Shown: positions 34,901 to 44,527, counted from the first letter of the stretch. The stretch is DNA of 64,000 nucleotides from Desulfuromonas sp. DDH964 (GCF_001611275.1 NZ_CP015080.1:868001-932000), one strand, 5' to 3'. Translations and numbers: made by a program. Notes: generated by a model not told the origin, from the sequence alone.

Positions 34901-35126
34901 CAAGCCGCTCCAGGTTGTTCAGCGCCAGGTCGGGGTCGGCGCAGTCGCGGGCGATTTCGACCAGGGACGCCAGCAGCGCCGGGTCGGCGAGGAGGTCGGA
35001 GAGGAGCAGGAGGTTGGCGGCGGTCTTGCGGCTTTCGGCAAAGCCGAGGCGGGTCGCCAGCGTCGCCAGGGCGGTTTCATTGCGCGCGGCCTTCTGCAGG
35101 GCCTGGCTGATCTCGGTCCGATCCAT
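31944..35126 (-). CDS. glnE: Glutamine synthetase adenylyltransferase/deadenylase
   Basis: The 1060-residue bifunctional enzyme adds and removes AMP on glutamine synthetase in response to PII signals. Two nucleotidyltransferase domains are present, with GMGKFGGRELNFSSDIDLIY near residue 240 (deadenylating half) and GMGKLGGQELNYHSDLDIIFIY near residue 770 (adenylating half). The Asp pairs of both sites are intact and the length is normal. Its ATG lies three bases after the mtnA stop with GGGAG inside the mtnA end. glnA and glnB are not in the window. It extends the nitrogen theme of the amt/GOGAT block. Confidence 0.96.
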   Translation of the reverse strand: MDRTEISQALQKAARNETALATLATRLGFAESRKTAANLLLLSDLLADPALLASLVEIARDCADPDLALNNLERLGNVVPINTLRPQLEDAVSARRLLTVLGASPFLTSIFCRKPVYFEELFPGGEIERAKDEATMLTELRERVALEVDFATLQQGLRRFKCREILRIGSRDLCGLADLATVTAELSALAAATLQRAYEVCDRQLRAEHGAPLLASVAESCPLEAEFTILGMGKFGGRELNFSSDIDLIYFYTSERGQSTGVPDAAGKVKNSIPLHNYFCKLGELVTRAVGQATEDGFVFRVDLRLRPEGNNGEMANSLRSAEVYYESWGQSWERAAMLKARPVAGSHTLGEQLLRDLEPFIYRRFLDYAMIEDIKLMKQKIDRSLTREREGELNLKLGQGGIREIEFFIQAMQLIYAGKNRSLREKNSLRALDLLLKEGLIKAKEHQTLREAYIFLRTVEHRIQVVQERQTHNLPVKSDELRALARRCGFADEPAFRCELDRHRQAVAAIYHDLFYTSEEESRDQVRPEIAFLLDPNADSDLAKDILEERGFKNPDAAFESLQLLRGAPHSFLTPRARRHLERIAPFLLQEVVDSPEPEMALLNLERFLGALRARATFFALLDENKGIIQLLVSLFGTSQFLSRIFIQHPEILDSLVSRSYAAPFKDRTTLAQNLAELMDSAVDYEQKLDVLRRFRNEEFLRIAIGDIHGHTPQGQGTLQLSHLAEVCLEQALAIARGELLPRFGLPIAKATGEEAQFAIVGMGKLGGQELNYHSDLDIIFIYEGDGQTAPGPGCDPERFREQSNQEYFSRLAQRIISVLTLMTREGTVYQIDTRLRPSGNQGPLVTSLAAFERYHDGSAQLWERQALTKARAVAGAPSLAARVDQLIGRCVFDRPVPDGLKEEIYRLRGRMEAEIAREGVEHFNIKTGRGGMVDVEFIVQYLQLLYGGSHPGLRTTNTLQALHILNEEGILSAADYFVLESGYKFLRRLENKLRLVHDQSINELSGERDYLLRLARRLGYPERPRHPADLFLADYRRITEEIRRVFEQYLGAATPTPE

Positions 35127-35129
35127 CGC

Positions 35130-36176
35130 TCAGGCTCCCTTGACCAGCTCCTGCAGCCGCTTCTCGTAGTCCCCGGTGGCGACGCCGCGCTCGGTGATGA
35201 TCGCCGTGATCAGTCGCGCCGGGGTGACATCGAAGGCGGGATTGCGTACCGCGACCCCGGTCGGCGCGAGCTGGACGCCGGCGGCGGTGTGAGTCACCTC
35301 CTGCGCCGCGCGCTCCTCGATGGGGATGGCGCTGCCGTCGGCGAGGTCGAGGTCGACAGTCGAGGTCGGCGCCGCGACATAGAAGGGGAGACCGTGCTCC
35401 CTGGCCAGCACCGCCACCGTGTAGGTGCCGATCTTGTTGGCGGTGTCGCCATTGGCGGCGATGCGGTCGGCGCCGACAATCACGCAGTCGATCGCCCCCT
35501 GAGCCATCAGCGCCCCGGCCATGTTGTCACAGATCAGGGTGACCGGAATTTCGTCCCGTTGTAGCTCCCAGGCGGTGAGGCGCGCCCCCTGCAGCCAGGG
35601 GCGGGTTTCGTCGGCGAGGACCGCGACCTTCTTCCCCGCTTCGACGGCAGCGCGGATCACCCCCAGCGCCGTCCCGTAGCCGGCGGTCGCCAGCGCCCCG
35701 GCGTTGCAGTGGGTGAGGATGCGGGCGCCGTCCGGGATCAGTTTCTCCCCGAAGGCTCCCAGCGCCCGGTTGCGGCGCTCATCTTCGGCGGCGATTTCCA
35801 GCGCCTCGGCCAGCAGCCGCTCCTTGAGATCGATGCCGGCCAGCTGCCGATGCTCCCGGGCGCACCCCTTCATCCGCTCCAGCGCCCAGAAGAGGTTGAC
35901 CGCGGTGGGGCGGGTCGCGGCGAGTACCGCGCAGACCTGGTTGAACTCGGTCTGGAACTCGTCGAAGGAAGCGGCGAAGATGTCGCGGGCGCCGAGTGCC
36001 GCGCCGAAGGCCGCCGCCACCCCGATCGCCGGCGCGCCGCGCACCACCATGGTGGTGATCGCCGTGGCGACTTCGCGGTAGTCACGGTAGTCGAGCCAGA
36101 CCTCCGCCGTGGGCAGCAGGCGCTGGTCGAGCATCTTCAGGGTGTCGTTTTCGAAGAGGATCGGCTTGATCGACAT
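35130..36176 (-). CDS. mtnA: S-methyl-5-thioribose-1-phosphate isomerase
   Basis: The 348-residue methionine-salvage enzyme isomerises methylthioribose-1-phosphate to methylthioribulose-1-phosphate. It belongs to the eIF2B-like isomerase family. Marks are [18 protein letters not shown], the catalytic Cys in [20 protein letters not shown], and the catalytic Asp in [23 protein letters not shown] 36176 is preferred because GGGAGGG lies five bases before; the in-frame start at 36197 does not have it. It lies between gatB and glnE in a tight run. No other methionine-salvage gene is visible. Confidence 0.93.
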   Translation of the reverse strand: MSIKPILFENDTLKMLDQRLLPTAEVWLDYRDYREVATAITTMVVRGAPAIGVAAAFGAALGARDIFAASFDEFQTEFNQVCAVLAATRPTAVNLFWALERMKGCAREHRQLAGIDLKERLLAEALEIAAEDERRNRALGAFGEKLIPDGARILTHCNAGALATAGYGTALGVIRAAVEAGKKVAVLADETRPWLQGARLTAWELQRDEIPVTLICDNMAGALMAQGAIDCVIVGADRIAANGDTANKIGTYTVAVLAREHGLPFYVAAPTSTVDLDLADGSAIPIEERAAQEVTHTAAGVQLAPTGVAVRNPAFDVTPARLITAIITERGVATGDYEKRLQELVKGA

Positions 36177-36193
36177 GGTTTCCCTCCCGTCCC

Positions 36194-37645
36194 TCATCCC
36201 TGCAGTTTCTTTTTCAGCAGCTCGTTGACGGCGGCCGGGTTTGCCTTCCCTTTGCTCGCCTTCATCACCTGGCCGACGAAGAAGCCAAAGACCTTCTCCT
36301 TGCCGCCGCGGTACTCCTCGACCTGCCCCTGGTTGGCAGCGAGAATCTCGTCGATGATCGCCTCGATGGCACCGCTGTCGGTGACCTGCTTCAATCCCTG
36401 CTTCTCGATGATTTCATCGGCGCTCTCGCCGCTCTGCCACATCGTTTCGAAGACCTTCTTGGCGATATTGCCGGAGATGGTGTTGTCATCGATGCGCTTC
36501 AACAGGCCGGCAAGGAACTCCGGGGTGACCGGGCAGGTGGCAATGCCGATCCCGGCATTATTGAGGCCGCGGGTCACCTCCCCCATCACCCAGTTGGAGC
36601 AGGCCTTGGGGTTGTTGTGGCGGGCCACGCAGGCATCGTAATAGTCGGCGACCGCCCGTTCGGCGGTGAGGACCTCGGCGTCGTAGCGGGGAAGACCGTA
36701 GTCGCTGATGAAGCGCTGCAGGCGCGCCGTGGGGAGCTCCGGCAGCGCTGCGCGAACCCGTTCGATCCACTCCCCATCGACCACCAGCGGCACCAGGTCG
36801 GGGTCGGGGAAGTAGCGGTAGTCGTGGGCCTCCTCCTTGCCGCGCATCGAGCGGGTGGTGCCGGTGGTGGGGTCGTAGAGACGGGTCTCCTGAATTACCT
36901 TGCCGCCGTCCTCGATCAGCTCGGCCTGGCGCTCGACCTCGTACTCGATCGCCTGCTTGATGAAGCGGAAGGAGTTGATGTTCTTCAGCTCGGCACGGGT
37001 GCCGAATTCTTTCTGCCCCCAGGGGCGGATCGAGACGTTGGCGTCGCAGCGGAACGATCCCTCTTCGAGGTTGCCGTCGCAGATGTCGAGGTAGACGACG
37101 ATCTGGTGCAGTTTCTTCAGGTAGGCGATTGCCTCGTCGGGAGAGCGCATGTCCGGCTCGGAGACGATCTCCAGCAGCGGGGTGCAGGCGCGGTTGAGGT
37201 CGACCAGGGAGTTGCCGGCGCTCTCCGGGCTGTCGCCGTGGAGAAGCTTGCCGGCATCCTCCTCCATGTGGATGCGGGTGATACCGATCCGTTTCCTGCC
37301 GCCGGCCTCGGTCTCGATGTCGAGGTGGCCATGCTCGCAGATCGGCAGCTCGAACTGGGAGATCTGGTACCCCTTAGGGAGGTCGGGATAGAAGTAGTTC
37401 TTGCGGGCGAAGATCGAGCGCGGGGCGATCCGGCAGTTGGTCGCCAGCCCAGCCATGATCGCATTCTCCGCCACCTGCCGGTTGAGGACCGGCAGCGCCC
37501 CGGGCAGGCCGAGGCAGACCGGGCAGGTCTGGGAGTTGGGAGTGTTGCCGAAGCGGGTCGAGCAGCCGCAGAAGATCTTGGTGCGGGTGGTGAGCTGGAC
37601 ATGCACTTCCAGGCCGATGACGATTTCGTAATTGCTGGTAGTCAT
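36194..37645 (-). CDS. gatB: Asp/Glu-tRNA amidotransferase subunit B
   Basis: The 483-residue tRNA-binding and kinase subunit of GatCAB, which converts Glu-tRNA(Gln) or Asp-tRNA(Asn) to the amide form. The start [27 protein letters not shown] and the [16 protein letters not shown] cysteines are typical. The C-terminal YqeY-like tail (LLKKKLQG) is present. It follows gatA after a spacer filled with 9-base repeats. Confidence 0.96.
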   Translation of the reverse strand: MTTSNYEIVIGLEVHVQLTTRTKIFCGCSTRFGNTPNSQTCPVCLGLPGALPVLNRQVAENAIMAGLATNCRIAPRSIFARKNYFYPDLPKGYQISQFELPICEHGHLDIETEAGGRKRIGITRIHMEEDAGKLLHGDSPESAGNSLVDLNRACTPLLEIVSEPDMRSPDEAIAYLKKLHQIVVYLDICDGNLEEGSFRCDANVSIRPWGQKEFGTRAELKNINSFRFIKQAIEYEVERQAELIEDGGKVIQETRLYDPTTGTTRSMRGKEEAHDYRYFPDPDLVPLVVDGEWIERVRAALPELPTARLQRFISDYGLPRYDAEVLTAERAVADYYDACVARHNNPKACSNWVMGEVTRGLNNAGIGIATCPVTPEFLAGLLKRIDDNTISGNIAKKVFETMWQSGESADEIIEKQGLKQVTDSGAIEAIIDEILAANQGQVEEYRGGKEKVFGFFVGQVMKASKGKANPAAVNELLKKKLQG

Positions 37646-37685
37646 GAAGTTGATTCCTGTGGTTTTTCATAGATCCCATTTGTCT

Positions 37686-37712
37686 TATGGGACCCATGGG
37701 ACTGATGGGACC
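37686..37712. repeat. Three tandem copies of a 9-bp unit
   Basis: Three copies of (N)ATGGGAC(C/T) run back to back through the gatA-gatB spacer and into the gatA stop codon. A partial inverted copy (ATCCCAT) lies about ten bases to the left. Confidence 0.75.
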
Positions 37713-39172
37713 TATGAGAGTTCCGGCTTGCGCTTGTGCCATTCGGTCGCCTGTTCGAAGGCGTAGCCGCTGCGCAGCAGGGTCGCCTCGTCGAAGGGCC
37801 TGCCGATCAGCTGCAGACCGATCGGCAGCCCGTCCGCGGTCGCGCCGCAGGGGAGGGCGATGCCGCAGGTGCCGGCGAGATTGACCGGGATGGTGAAAAT
37901 ATCCGAGAGGTACATCTGCAGGGGATCGGCGGTCTTCTCACCGATCTTGAAGGCGGCGGTCGGCGCCACCGGGGTGAGGATGACGTCGACCTTTTCGAAG
38001 GCGTCGAGAAAGTCCTGGCGGATCAGGGTGCGGACCTTCTGTGCCTTGAGGTAGTAGGCGTCGTAGTAACCGGAGGAGAGGGCGTAGGTGCCGAGCATGA
38101 TGCGGCGCTTGACTTCGGTACCGAAGCCGGCGGCGCGGCTGGCACTGTACATGTCGATCAGCCCCTGGCCGCGGTCGACGCGCAGCCCATAACGGACGCC
38201 ATCGTAGCGGGCGAGGTTGCTCGAGGCCTCGGCGGTGGCGATCAGGTAGTAGCAGGCGACGGCGTAATCGGTGTGCGGCAGGCTGACCTCGACGATCTCG
38301 GCGCCGAGCTGGCGATAGGTGGCGATCGCCGCCTCGACGGCGCTGCGCACCTCGGGGTCGAGGCCGTCGATGAAATATTCCCGGGGCAGGCCGATGCGCA
38401 GCCCCTTGACACCCTTTTTCAGGGTCGCCCCGTAGTCGGGGACCGGAGTGTCGACGGAGGTCGAATCGAGGGGGTCGAAGCCTGCCACCGCCTGCAGCAT
38501 CAGGCTGCAATCCTCGACGTCGCGGGCCAGCGGCCCGACCTGGTCGAGGGAGGAGGCGTAGGCGATCACTCCGTAGCGGGAGACCCGGCCGTAGGTCGGC
38601 TTGAGACCGACTACGCCGCAGTGGGCGGCGGGCTGGCGGATCGAGCCGCCGGTGTCGGTGCCGAGGGTCGCCGCCGCCTGACACGCGGCGACCGCTGTGG
38701 CGCTCCCGCCCGAAGAGCCGCCCGGGACGCAGGCCAGGTTCCAGGGGTTCCTGGTCGGCCCGAAATGGCTGTTCTCGTTGGAGCTCCCCATGGCGAATTC
38801 GTCCATGTTGAGCTTGCCGAGCAGGATCGCGCCCTGGCTGCGCAACCGCGCGACCGCGGTGCCGTCGTAGGGCGGCACGAAGTTCTCGAGAATGCGCGAG
38901 GCGCAGGTGGTGCGCACACCGGCGGTGACGAAGATATCCTTGAGCGCCAGCGGAATGCCGGTCAGCGGCTGGGCTTCGCCGGCTGCCAGCAGGTTATCGG
39001 CTGTCGCCGCAGCGGCCAGGGCCTGCTCGCCGCAGACGGTAATAAAGCTGTTGAGCTGCGGGTTGCTGGCCTCGATCTGCATCAGGTAGGCGCGGGTCAG
39101 CTCGAGGGCGGAGATACTTTTGCTGCGCAGCTGCTGGCGCAGATCGTGGATAGGCAGATCGATCAGGTTCAT
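37712..39172 (-). CDS. gatA: Asp/Glu-tRNA amidotransferase subunit A
   Basis: The 486-residue amidase-signature subunit releases ammonia from glutamine. The signature [13 protein letters not shown] and the upstream catalytic Lys in [10 protein letters not shown] (Ser-cisSer-Lys triad) are intact, as is the [23 protein letters not shown] stretch. It lies 42 bases after gatC. The last codons coincide with the start of a tandem 9-bp repeat, so the C-terminus (KRKPELS) may vary among relatives. Confidence 0.96.
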   Translation of the reverse strand: MNLIDLPIHDLRQQLRSKSISALELTRAYLMQIEASNPQLNSFITVCGEQALAAAATADNLLAAGEAQPLTGIPLALKDIFVTAGVRTTCASRILENFVPPYDGTAVARLRSQGAILLGKLNMDEFAMGSSNENSHFGPTRNPWNLACVPGGSSGGSATAVAACQAAATLGTDTGGSIRQPAAHCGVVGLKPTYGRVSRYGVIAYASSLDQVGPLARDVEDCSLMLQAVAGFDPLDSTSVDTPVPDYGATLKKGVKGLRIGLPREYFIDGLDPEVRSAVEAAIATYRQLGAEIVEVSLPHTDYAVACYYLIATAEASSNLARYDGVRYGLRVDRGQGLIDMYSASRAAGFGTEVKRRIMLGTYALSSGYYDAYYLKAQKVRTLIRQDFLDAFEKVDVILTPVAPTAAFKIGEKTADPLQMYLSDIFTIPVNLAGTCGIALPCGATADGLPIGLQLIGRPFDEATLLRSGYAFEQATEWHKRKPELS

Positions 39173-39214
39173 AAAGGCTCCGAAACATTACCCGGCTGGA
39201 CGGGGGAGGGGACG

Positions 39215-39502
39215 TTACTCGATCACACGGGGGACCCGGAAACAGTCCTGGGCCGCATCGGGAGCGTTGGCCAGTGCCTTGCCGGCGCCGATCGAGGGGG
39301 TCACGGTGTCGTCCCGGAACGCGTTTTCGAGGGGAACCGCGTGGGCGGTCGGGACGATGCCGGCGGTATCGAGCTGATTGAGCTTGTCGACGTAGCCGAG
39401 AATGGCGTCCATTTCACCGGTCAGGGCCGCCAGCTCTTCCTCGGCGAGGGCAAGGCGGGCGAGGCGGGCGACGTGATCGACTTCGGCACGGCTGATTTTC
39501 AT
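39215..39502 (-). CDS. gatC: Asp/Glu-tRNA amidotransferase subunit C
   Basis: The 95-residue stabilising subunit shows the family pattern VDHVARLARLALAEEELAALTGEMDAILGYVDKLNQLDT and a normal C-terminus (DCFRVPRVIE). It heads the minus-strand gatCAB-mtnA-glnE operon and is divergent from the OmpA-type lipoprotein gene. The promoter should lie in the 39503-39650 spacer, but I cannot fix it. Confidence 0.95.
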   Translation of the reverse strand: MKISRAEVDHVARLARLALAEEELAALTGEMDAILGYVDKLNQLDTAGIVPTAHAVPLENAFRDDTVTPSIGAGKALANAPDAAQDCFRVPRVIE

Positions 39503-39702
39503 GGGGTGCTCCTTGGTTTGGCTGCGGCAGGAATTTTAAACCGTTAAGTTAACACGGGATGTGCGGCCTGTTCAAGCTTTCAGCGTCTTTCACCAGCAGG
39601 AAAAGGGTTGCTTTCCGGCCCCGCGGTGGTACCGTTTGATATGGAAGTTTAAACCACGACACCGGCTATTGCCGGTCTCAACCCGGAAGGAGACAACACG
39701 GT

Positions 39703-40353
39703 ATGAACAGGCTCATAGTGAGCATTGGAATTGCGGCGATCCTGGCTCTCGGTTGCACGGCGCCCCAGACCAAAACCGGGCAGGGGGCCATGATCGGCAC
39801 CGGCGTCGGCGCGGCGGCTGGTGCCGGGCTAGGCCAGGCGATCGGCGGCAACACCAAGTCGACCCTGATCGGCGCTGGAATCGGTGCGGTCGTCGGTGGC
39901 CTCGCCGGAGGATCGATCGGCAAGTATATGGATAACCAGGAGGCGGCGATGCGCCAGCAACTGGCCGGCGTCGAAGCGGCCAACGTGCAACGCAATGCCA
40001 ACCTGCTGGCGATCACCTTCAAGTCCGACTTCTTGTTCGACCTCGATTCGGCCCAGCTCAAGCCGGGCGCCTACGATGAAATTTCCCGGGTCGCCCAGGT
40101 CCTGGTCCAGTATCCGCAGACCAACATCCTGATCGCCGGCCATACCGACAGCAGCGGCGCCGAGGCCTACAACCAGCAGCTCTCCGAACGTCGCGCCCAG
40201 GTGGTGATGAACTCCCTCGCTGGCCAGGGCGTCAACCCGGCGCGCCTGACCACGATCGGCTATGGCGAGAGCCGGCCGATTGCCGACAACAACACCGAGG
40301 CCGGTCGCCAGCTGAACCGCCGGGTGGAGATCACCATCGCCCCGCAGCAATAA
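39703..40353 (+). CDS. OmpA-family lipoprotein with glycine zipper
   Basis: The 216-residue protein has a lipoprotein signal (lipobox ALGC). A glycine-zipper segment follows (about residues 28-75, AMIGTGVGAAAGAGLGQAIGG). The C-terminal OmpA peptidoglycan-binding domain has FDLDSAQLKPGAYDEI, the GHTDSSGAEAYNQQLSERRAQ motif, and RLTTIGYGESRPI...NRRVEI. It resembles YiaD-type proteins that link the outer membrane to peptidoglycan. AAGGAG lies before the ATG. A terminator follows, so it is a single-gene unit. Confidence 0.93.
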   Translation: MNRLIVSIGIAAILALGCTAPQTKTGQGAMIGTGVGAAAGAGLGQAIGGNTKSTLIGAGIGAVVGGLAGGSIGKYMDNQEAAMRQQLAGVEAANVQRNANLLAITFKSDFLFDLDSAQLKPGAYDEISRVAQVLVQYPQTNILIAGHTDSSGAEAYNQQLSERRAQVVMNSLAGQGVNPARLTTIGYGESRPIADNNTEAGRQLNRRVEITIAPQQ

Positions 40354-40390
40354 TTAAATTGATGCGGCAAGTTTCAACCGCAATCGCGCG

Positions 40391-40419
40391 AACCCTCCGG
40401 CCGTTGGCCGGAGGGTTTT
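40391..40419 (+). terminator. Rho-independent terminator
   Basis: Twelve-base arms (40391-40402 and 40406-40417) with loop GTT and a short T-run. Confidence 0.85.
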
Positions 40420-40478
40420 GCTCGGCCCGGGTGAAGAAGAGTTTGGTAAATATGCCCGGTGCCTGAGGGTAGCTCCCT

Positions 40479-41276
40479 ATGGAAGATCCTGGCCGACCAG
40501 TCCCCTGGCTGTTGTTCGGCGCAGAGTTTCTCGGCACGGCATTGCTGGTCGGTATCGGCCTGTCGCTGGTCATCCTCAATTTTGGTGCGGGGAGCCCGGT
40601 GGTCGGCTGGCTACCGGATCCCGGCGACCGCCGACTCCTCACCGGGTTCCTGTTCGGCACCACCGGCGCCCTGATTGCCCTTTCGCCCCTCGGCCGGGAG
40701 AGCGGCGCACACATCAACCCGGCCGTCACCCTGGCATTCTGGCTGATGAAGAAGTTGCGCGGCTGGGATGCCCTCGGTTATCTCCTGGCGCAGTTGACCG
40801 GTGCCCTGCTCGGCGCCTGGCCGTTGCTCCTCTGGGGGCGCATGGGTCGCAGTGTCGCTTTCGGGGCGACGCTTCCCGGCGCTGGCTACGGCATCTGGGC
40901 AGCGTTGCTCGGGGAGGTCGTGACCACCTTCTTCCTCATCACCGGTTTGTTCAGCTTCCTGCGGCATCCCTCGCTGCGACCCTTCACCCCTGCACTCTTC
41001 CCCTTCCTCTACGCGGTCATGGTTTTCCTTGAAGCACCAATGTCCGGCACCAGCACCAATCCGGCGCGCAGCCTTGGTCCCGCCGTCATCTCCGGCGCCT
41101 GGCAGGGGTGGTGGATCTATTGGCTCGGGCCCCTGCTGGGGACGTTGCTGGGGGTGGCCGCCTTCCACTTGTCCGGTTTTGATCGGTTGCAGATCGAAGT
41201 CGCCAAGCTCTACCATTTCGGCCATGACCGTTACGGCGTATTTCACCCCAGACATCATCCTCGGCAGCAGAAATGA
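40479..41276 (+). CDS. Aquaporin (MIP family channel)
   Basis: The 265-residue membrane protein has six hydrophobic helices and both NPA boxes (HINPAVT and STNPARSLGP), the hallmark of water/glycerol channels. The arginine after the second NPA is present. The C-terminal tail is unusually rich in His/Arg (HFGHDRYGVFHPRHHPRQQK). Selectivity for water or glycerol cannot be told safely. It is followed ten bases later by the SDR gene, and the row continues with GH15 and MprF, a possible osmotic/envelope stress group. Confidence 0.9.
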   Translation: MEDPGRPVPWLLFGAEFLGTALLVGIGLSLVILNFGAGSPVVGWLPDPGDRRLLTGFLFGTTGALIALSPLGRESGAHINPAVTLAFWLMKKLRGWDALGYLLAQLTGALLGAWPLLLWGRMGRSVAFGATLPGAGYGIWAALLGEVVTTFFLITGLFSFLRHPSLRPFTPALFPFLYAVMVFLEAPMSGTSTNPARSLGPAVISGAWQGWWIYWLGPLLGTLLGVAAFHLSGFDRLQIEVAKLYHFGHDRYGVFHPRHHPRQQK

Positions 41277-41286
41277 AAGGACAACC

Positions 41287-42069
41287 ATGAACATCAGACT
41301 TGATGGCAAACGGGCTCTCGTTACCGGTGGCAACTCGGGTATCGGCGCGGCGATCGCACTGGCCCTGGGCGAAGCTGGAGCCCGGGTGGCGATCAACTAT
41401 GTCGCCGATCCGGCAGCGGCAGAGCAACTGGTGGCACAGATCGAGAGGGGGGGCGGCAGCGCCCTGGCAGTTCAGGCCGATGTCGCCGACCCCGGCGCGG
41501 TTGCCGCCATGTTCGCTACCATCGATGCCGCCTGGGGCGGGATCGACATTCTCGTCAACAACGCCGGTATCGATGGCGCCCGCGCCCTGAGTTGGGAGGC
41601 CGATATCGCTGCCTGGCGCAAGGTGATCGACGTGAACCTTGTCGGTGCCTTCTGCTGTGCGCGTGAAGCATCGCGGCGGATGGTGAAGCAAAAGAGCGGG
41701 GTGGTGCTCAACCTCAGCTCGGTGCACGAAGAGATCGCCTGGTCCGGTTACAGCGCCTATGCCGCCAGCAAGGCGGCGGTCGGCATGTTGACCAAGACCC
41801 TGGCCCAGGAGGCTGCCCCCTTCGGGGTACGGGTGCTGGCGGTCGCGCCGGGCGCGATCAAGACGCCGATCAATCGTCCGGTCTGGAGCGATCCGCAGAG
41901 TCTGCAGGATCTGCAGGAGAAGATTCCGCTGCAACGGATCGGCGAGCCTGCCGAGATTGCGCAGATGGTCGTAGTGCTGGTCTCTGAGGTTGCTTCCTAC
42001 GTGACCGGCTGCACCGTTTTTGTCGATGGCGGGATGACCGACTATCCCGACTTCGCCCATGGCGGGTGA
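41287..42069 (+). CDS. SDR-family dehydrogenase (glucose-1-dehydrogenase-like)
   Basis: The 260-residue classical short-chain dehydrogenase has the cofactor motif TGGNSGIG, the NNAG motif, catalytic Ser in NLSSVHEE and YSAYAASK (Tyr-x3-Lys). The C-terminus YVTGCTVFVDGGMTDYP is typical of glucose/ribitol-type members. The substrate is not certain. Its position between an aquaporin and a glucoamylase hints at a sugar substrate. An AAGGA site precedes ATG 41287. Confidence 0.88.
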   Translation: MNIRLDGKRALVTGGNSGIGAAIALALGEAGARVAINYVADPAAAEQLVAQIERGGGSALAVQADVADPGAVAAMFATIDAAWGGIDILVNNAGIDGARALSWEADIAAWRKVIDVNLVGAFCCAREASRRMVKQKSGVVLNLSSVHEEIAWSGYSAYAASKAAVGMLTKTLAQEAAPFGVRVLAVAPGAIKTPINRPVWSDPQSLQDLQEKIPLQRIGEPAEIAQMVVVLVSEVASYVTGCTVFVDGGMTDYPDFAHGG

Positions 42070-42095
42070 CCCGGCCAACACTGAAAGGGAATGCG

Positions 42096-44513
42096 ATGAA
42101 AAGTCTTGAACGTTACGCCCCGGGCTGGCCGGGGATCCCGGCACGCTGGACCTCCAGCGCCAAGTCGGGGGTCGGTACCGCCCTCGGGAGTCAGAGCCGG
42201 GTCTGGTTCACCCTCAGTCACGGCATCTTCAATGAAATCTATTATCCGCGTATCGATCAGGCCTGCGTGCGCGACTGTGGGATGATCGTCACCGCCGGCA
42301 CCGACTTCCTGTCAGAAGAAAAACGCGACGCCGACTCCACGGTCACCTGGCTGGCTCCGGGTGTCCCGGCCTTTGCCGTCGTAAATCGCTGCCGCCAGGG
42401 GCGTTACCGCATTGAAAAGGAGATTCTCGCCGACCCGCATCGGGACGCGATACTGCAACGGACCCGCTTCATCGCCGAGCAGGGCAAGATTGAGGATTAT
42501 CGCCTGCACCTGGTGCTGGCGCCGCACCTCGGCAACCAGGGGGGCGGTAACAACGCCTGGCTCGGGGACTACAAGGGGCTGCCGATGCTCTTCGCCGATC
42601 AGGACGGTATCGCCCTTGCGCTCGCCTGCTCCGTCCCCTGGTTGCAGCGTTCGGTTGGCTTTGTCGGGGTTTCGGACGGTTGGCAGGACCTGCTCGCTCA
42701 CAACCGCATGACCTGGGACTACACTCGGGCCAAAAACGGTAATGTCGCTCTCGCTGCCGAACTCGATCTGGCTGTCGGGAGTGGCGAATGTCTGATCGTC
42801 CTCGGTTTTGGTAGCAACTGCGCCGAGGCCGGTAATCGTGCCCGGGCCGCGTTGCAGAGTGGCTTCGCGGCGGCGCAGGCGGACTATGGCAAAGGCTGGC
42901 AGAACTGGCAAAAAGAGCTCCTTCCCCTCGACCCGGAGGGAGGAGAGCAGAACCTCTACCGGGTCAGTACCGCCGTGGTGGCCCTCCATGAGTCCGGTAA
43001 TTTTCCCGGCGGGCTGATTGCCAGCCTATCGATCCCCTGGGGCTTCAGCAAGGGCGACAACGACCTCGGCGGCTATCACCTCGCCTGGCCGCGCGATCTG
43101 GTGGAGTCGGCAGGCGGGCTGCTGGCGGCTGGAGCTGCGGCCGAGGTGCGTCGGGTCCTTGCTTTTTTGCAGGCCACCCAGGAAGCGGACGGCCACTGGG
43201 CGCAGAATATGTGGCTTGACGGGTCCCCCTACTGGAATGGCATCCAGATGGACGAGACCGCCCTGCCGGTCCTCCTGGTCGACCTGGCCCGGCGCGAAGA
43301 GGCGTTGAGCGCTGAGGCGGTGGCGCGCTTCTGGCCGATGGTTCGTGCCGCCGTCGCCTACCTGATACGCTGCGGGCCGGTCAGCATGCAGGACCGCTGG
43401 GAGGAAGACCCCGGTTATTCGCCCTTCACCATCGCCGCAGAGATCGCCGCCCTGCTGGCGGCGGCGGAACTGGCCGAGCTGCAGCAGGAAGCGGCCATTG
43501 CCGGCTACCTGCGCGAGACTGCCGATGTCTGGTACGCGGCGATCGATCACTGGATGTACGTCACCGATACCGACTGGTGCCGGCAATTTGAGGTGGCCGG
43601 TTATTACGTACGCATCGCTCCGGTCGAGAGTGAAGACGGTGTGTCGCGCTTTCAGCAGAGCATCCCGGTCAAGAACGTCGCTCCCGATCAGGCCGAAAGT
43701 CCTGCCTGTCACCTGATCAGCCCCGACGCCCTGGCGCTGGTCCGCTTCGGGCTGCGGCGCGCTGATGATCCGCGCATCCTCGATACGGTCAAGGTCGTCG
43801 ATGCGTTGCTCCGGACCGAGACGAAGCAGGGTCCGGTCTGGCATCGTTATAATGGCGACGGCTACGGCGAGCATGCGGACGGCGCGCCCTTCGACGGAAC
43901 CGGCATCGGCCGCGCCTGGCCGCTTCTGACCGGCGAACGGGCCCATTTCGAACTGGCGGCAGGACGCGAATCCGAGGCCCGGCGGTTACAGGTGGCCCTG
44001 GAATCGTTTGCCGGCGCCGAAGGCCTGCTTCCGGAGCAGGTCTGGGACGCGCCCGATCTGGCGGAGCGCGAACTCTGGTTCGGGCGCCCTTCCGGTTCGG
44101 CCATGCCGCTGGTCTGGGCGCACGCCGAATACCTCAAGCTGCTGCGCTCCCTGCACGACGGGGCCGTTTTCGATCTGCCGCCGCAGACGGTCCAGCGCTA
44201 TCTGGTCGACAAAACCACTGCCGGCCATGCGGTGTGGCGCTTCAATCACAAGCTGCGCACCCTGCCGGTCGGGCGGACGCTGCGCATCGAGACGCTGGCG
44301 GCTGCGGTCGTTCACTGGAGTCAGGACGCCTGGGCGACCACCGCGGATGCCAGGACCCGGGATGGCGGGTTGGGGATCCATCTGGCCGATTTGCCGACCG
44401 CCGCCCTGCCGGCGGGAACAGCCATCTTGTTTACCCTCTACTGGCCTGATACGGGAAACTGGGAAGGGACCGACTTCATGATCCGGATCGAAGCGCGGCC
44501 TGACGGCGGTTGA
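42096..44513 (+). CDS. GH15 glucoamylase/glucodextranase-like enzyme
   Basis: The 805-residue protein has an N-terminal beta-sandwich (about residues 1-270) and a GH15 (alpha/alpha)6 barrel. The barrel contains GGYHLAWPRDLVESAGG, NMWLDGSPYWNGIQMDETALPVLL, the proposed acid in RWEEDPGYSPFTIAAE and the proposed base in LLPEQVWDAPDL. These enzymes release glucose from alpha-glucans or related oligosaccharides. No signal peptide is seen, so it probably acts in the cytoplasm, perhaps on glycogen or trehalose-type glucans. ATG 42096 is preferred for its AAGGGA site over an upstream start at 42066 that overlaps the SDR gene. Hairpins follow. Confidence 0.9.
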   Translation: MKSLERYAPGWPGIPARWTSSAKSGVGTALGSQSRVWFTLSHGIFNEIYYPRIDQACVRDCGMIVTAGTDFLSEEKRDADSTVTWLAPGVPAFAVVNRCRQGRYRIEKEILADPHRDAILQRTRFIAEQGKIEDYRLHLVLAPHLGNQGGGNNAWLGDYKGLPMLFADQDGIALALACSVPWLQRSVGFVGVSDGWQDLLAHNRMTWDYTRAKNGNVALAAELDLAVGSGECLIVLGFGSNCAEAGNRARAALQSGFAAAQADYGKGWQNWQKELLPLDPEGGEQNLYRVSTAVVALHESGNFPGGLIASLSIPWGFSKGDNDLGGYHLAWPRDLVESAGGLLAAGAAAEVRRVLAFLQATQEADGHWAQNMWLDGSPYWNGIQMDETALPVLLVDLARREEALSAEAVARFWPMVRAAVAYLIRCGPVSMQDRWEEDPGYSPFTIAAEIAALLAAAELAELQQEAAIAGYLRETADVWYAAIDHWMYVTDTDWCRQFEVAGYYVRIAPVESEDGVSRFQQSIPVKNVAPDQAESPACHLISPDALALVRFGLRRADDPRILDTVKVVDALLRTETKQGPVWHRYNGDGYGEHADGAPFDGTGIGRAWPLLTGERAHFELAAGRESEARRLQVALESFAGAEGLLPEQVWDAPDLAERELWFGRPSGSAMPLVWAHAEYLKLLRSLHDGAVFDLPPQTVQRYLVDKTTAGHAVWRFNHKLRTLPVGRTLRIETLAAAVVHWSQDAWATTADARTRDGGLGIHLADLPTAALPAGTAILFTLYWPDTGNWEGTDFMIRIEARPDGG

Positions 44514-44527
44514 AATTCCTGTTCGGT

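Noticed and set aside
33384..35564. 726-codon open frame on the plus strand
   Set aside because: Antisense to glnE and mtnA, with no recognisable domain.
37736..39547. 603-codon open frame on the plus strand
   Set aside because: Antisense to gatA and gatC.
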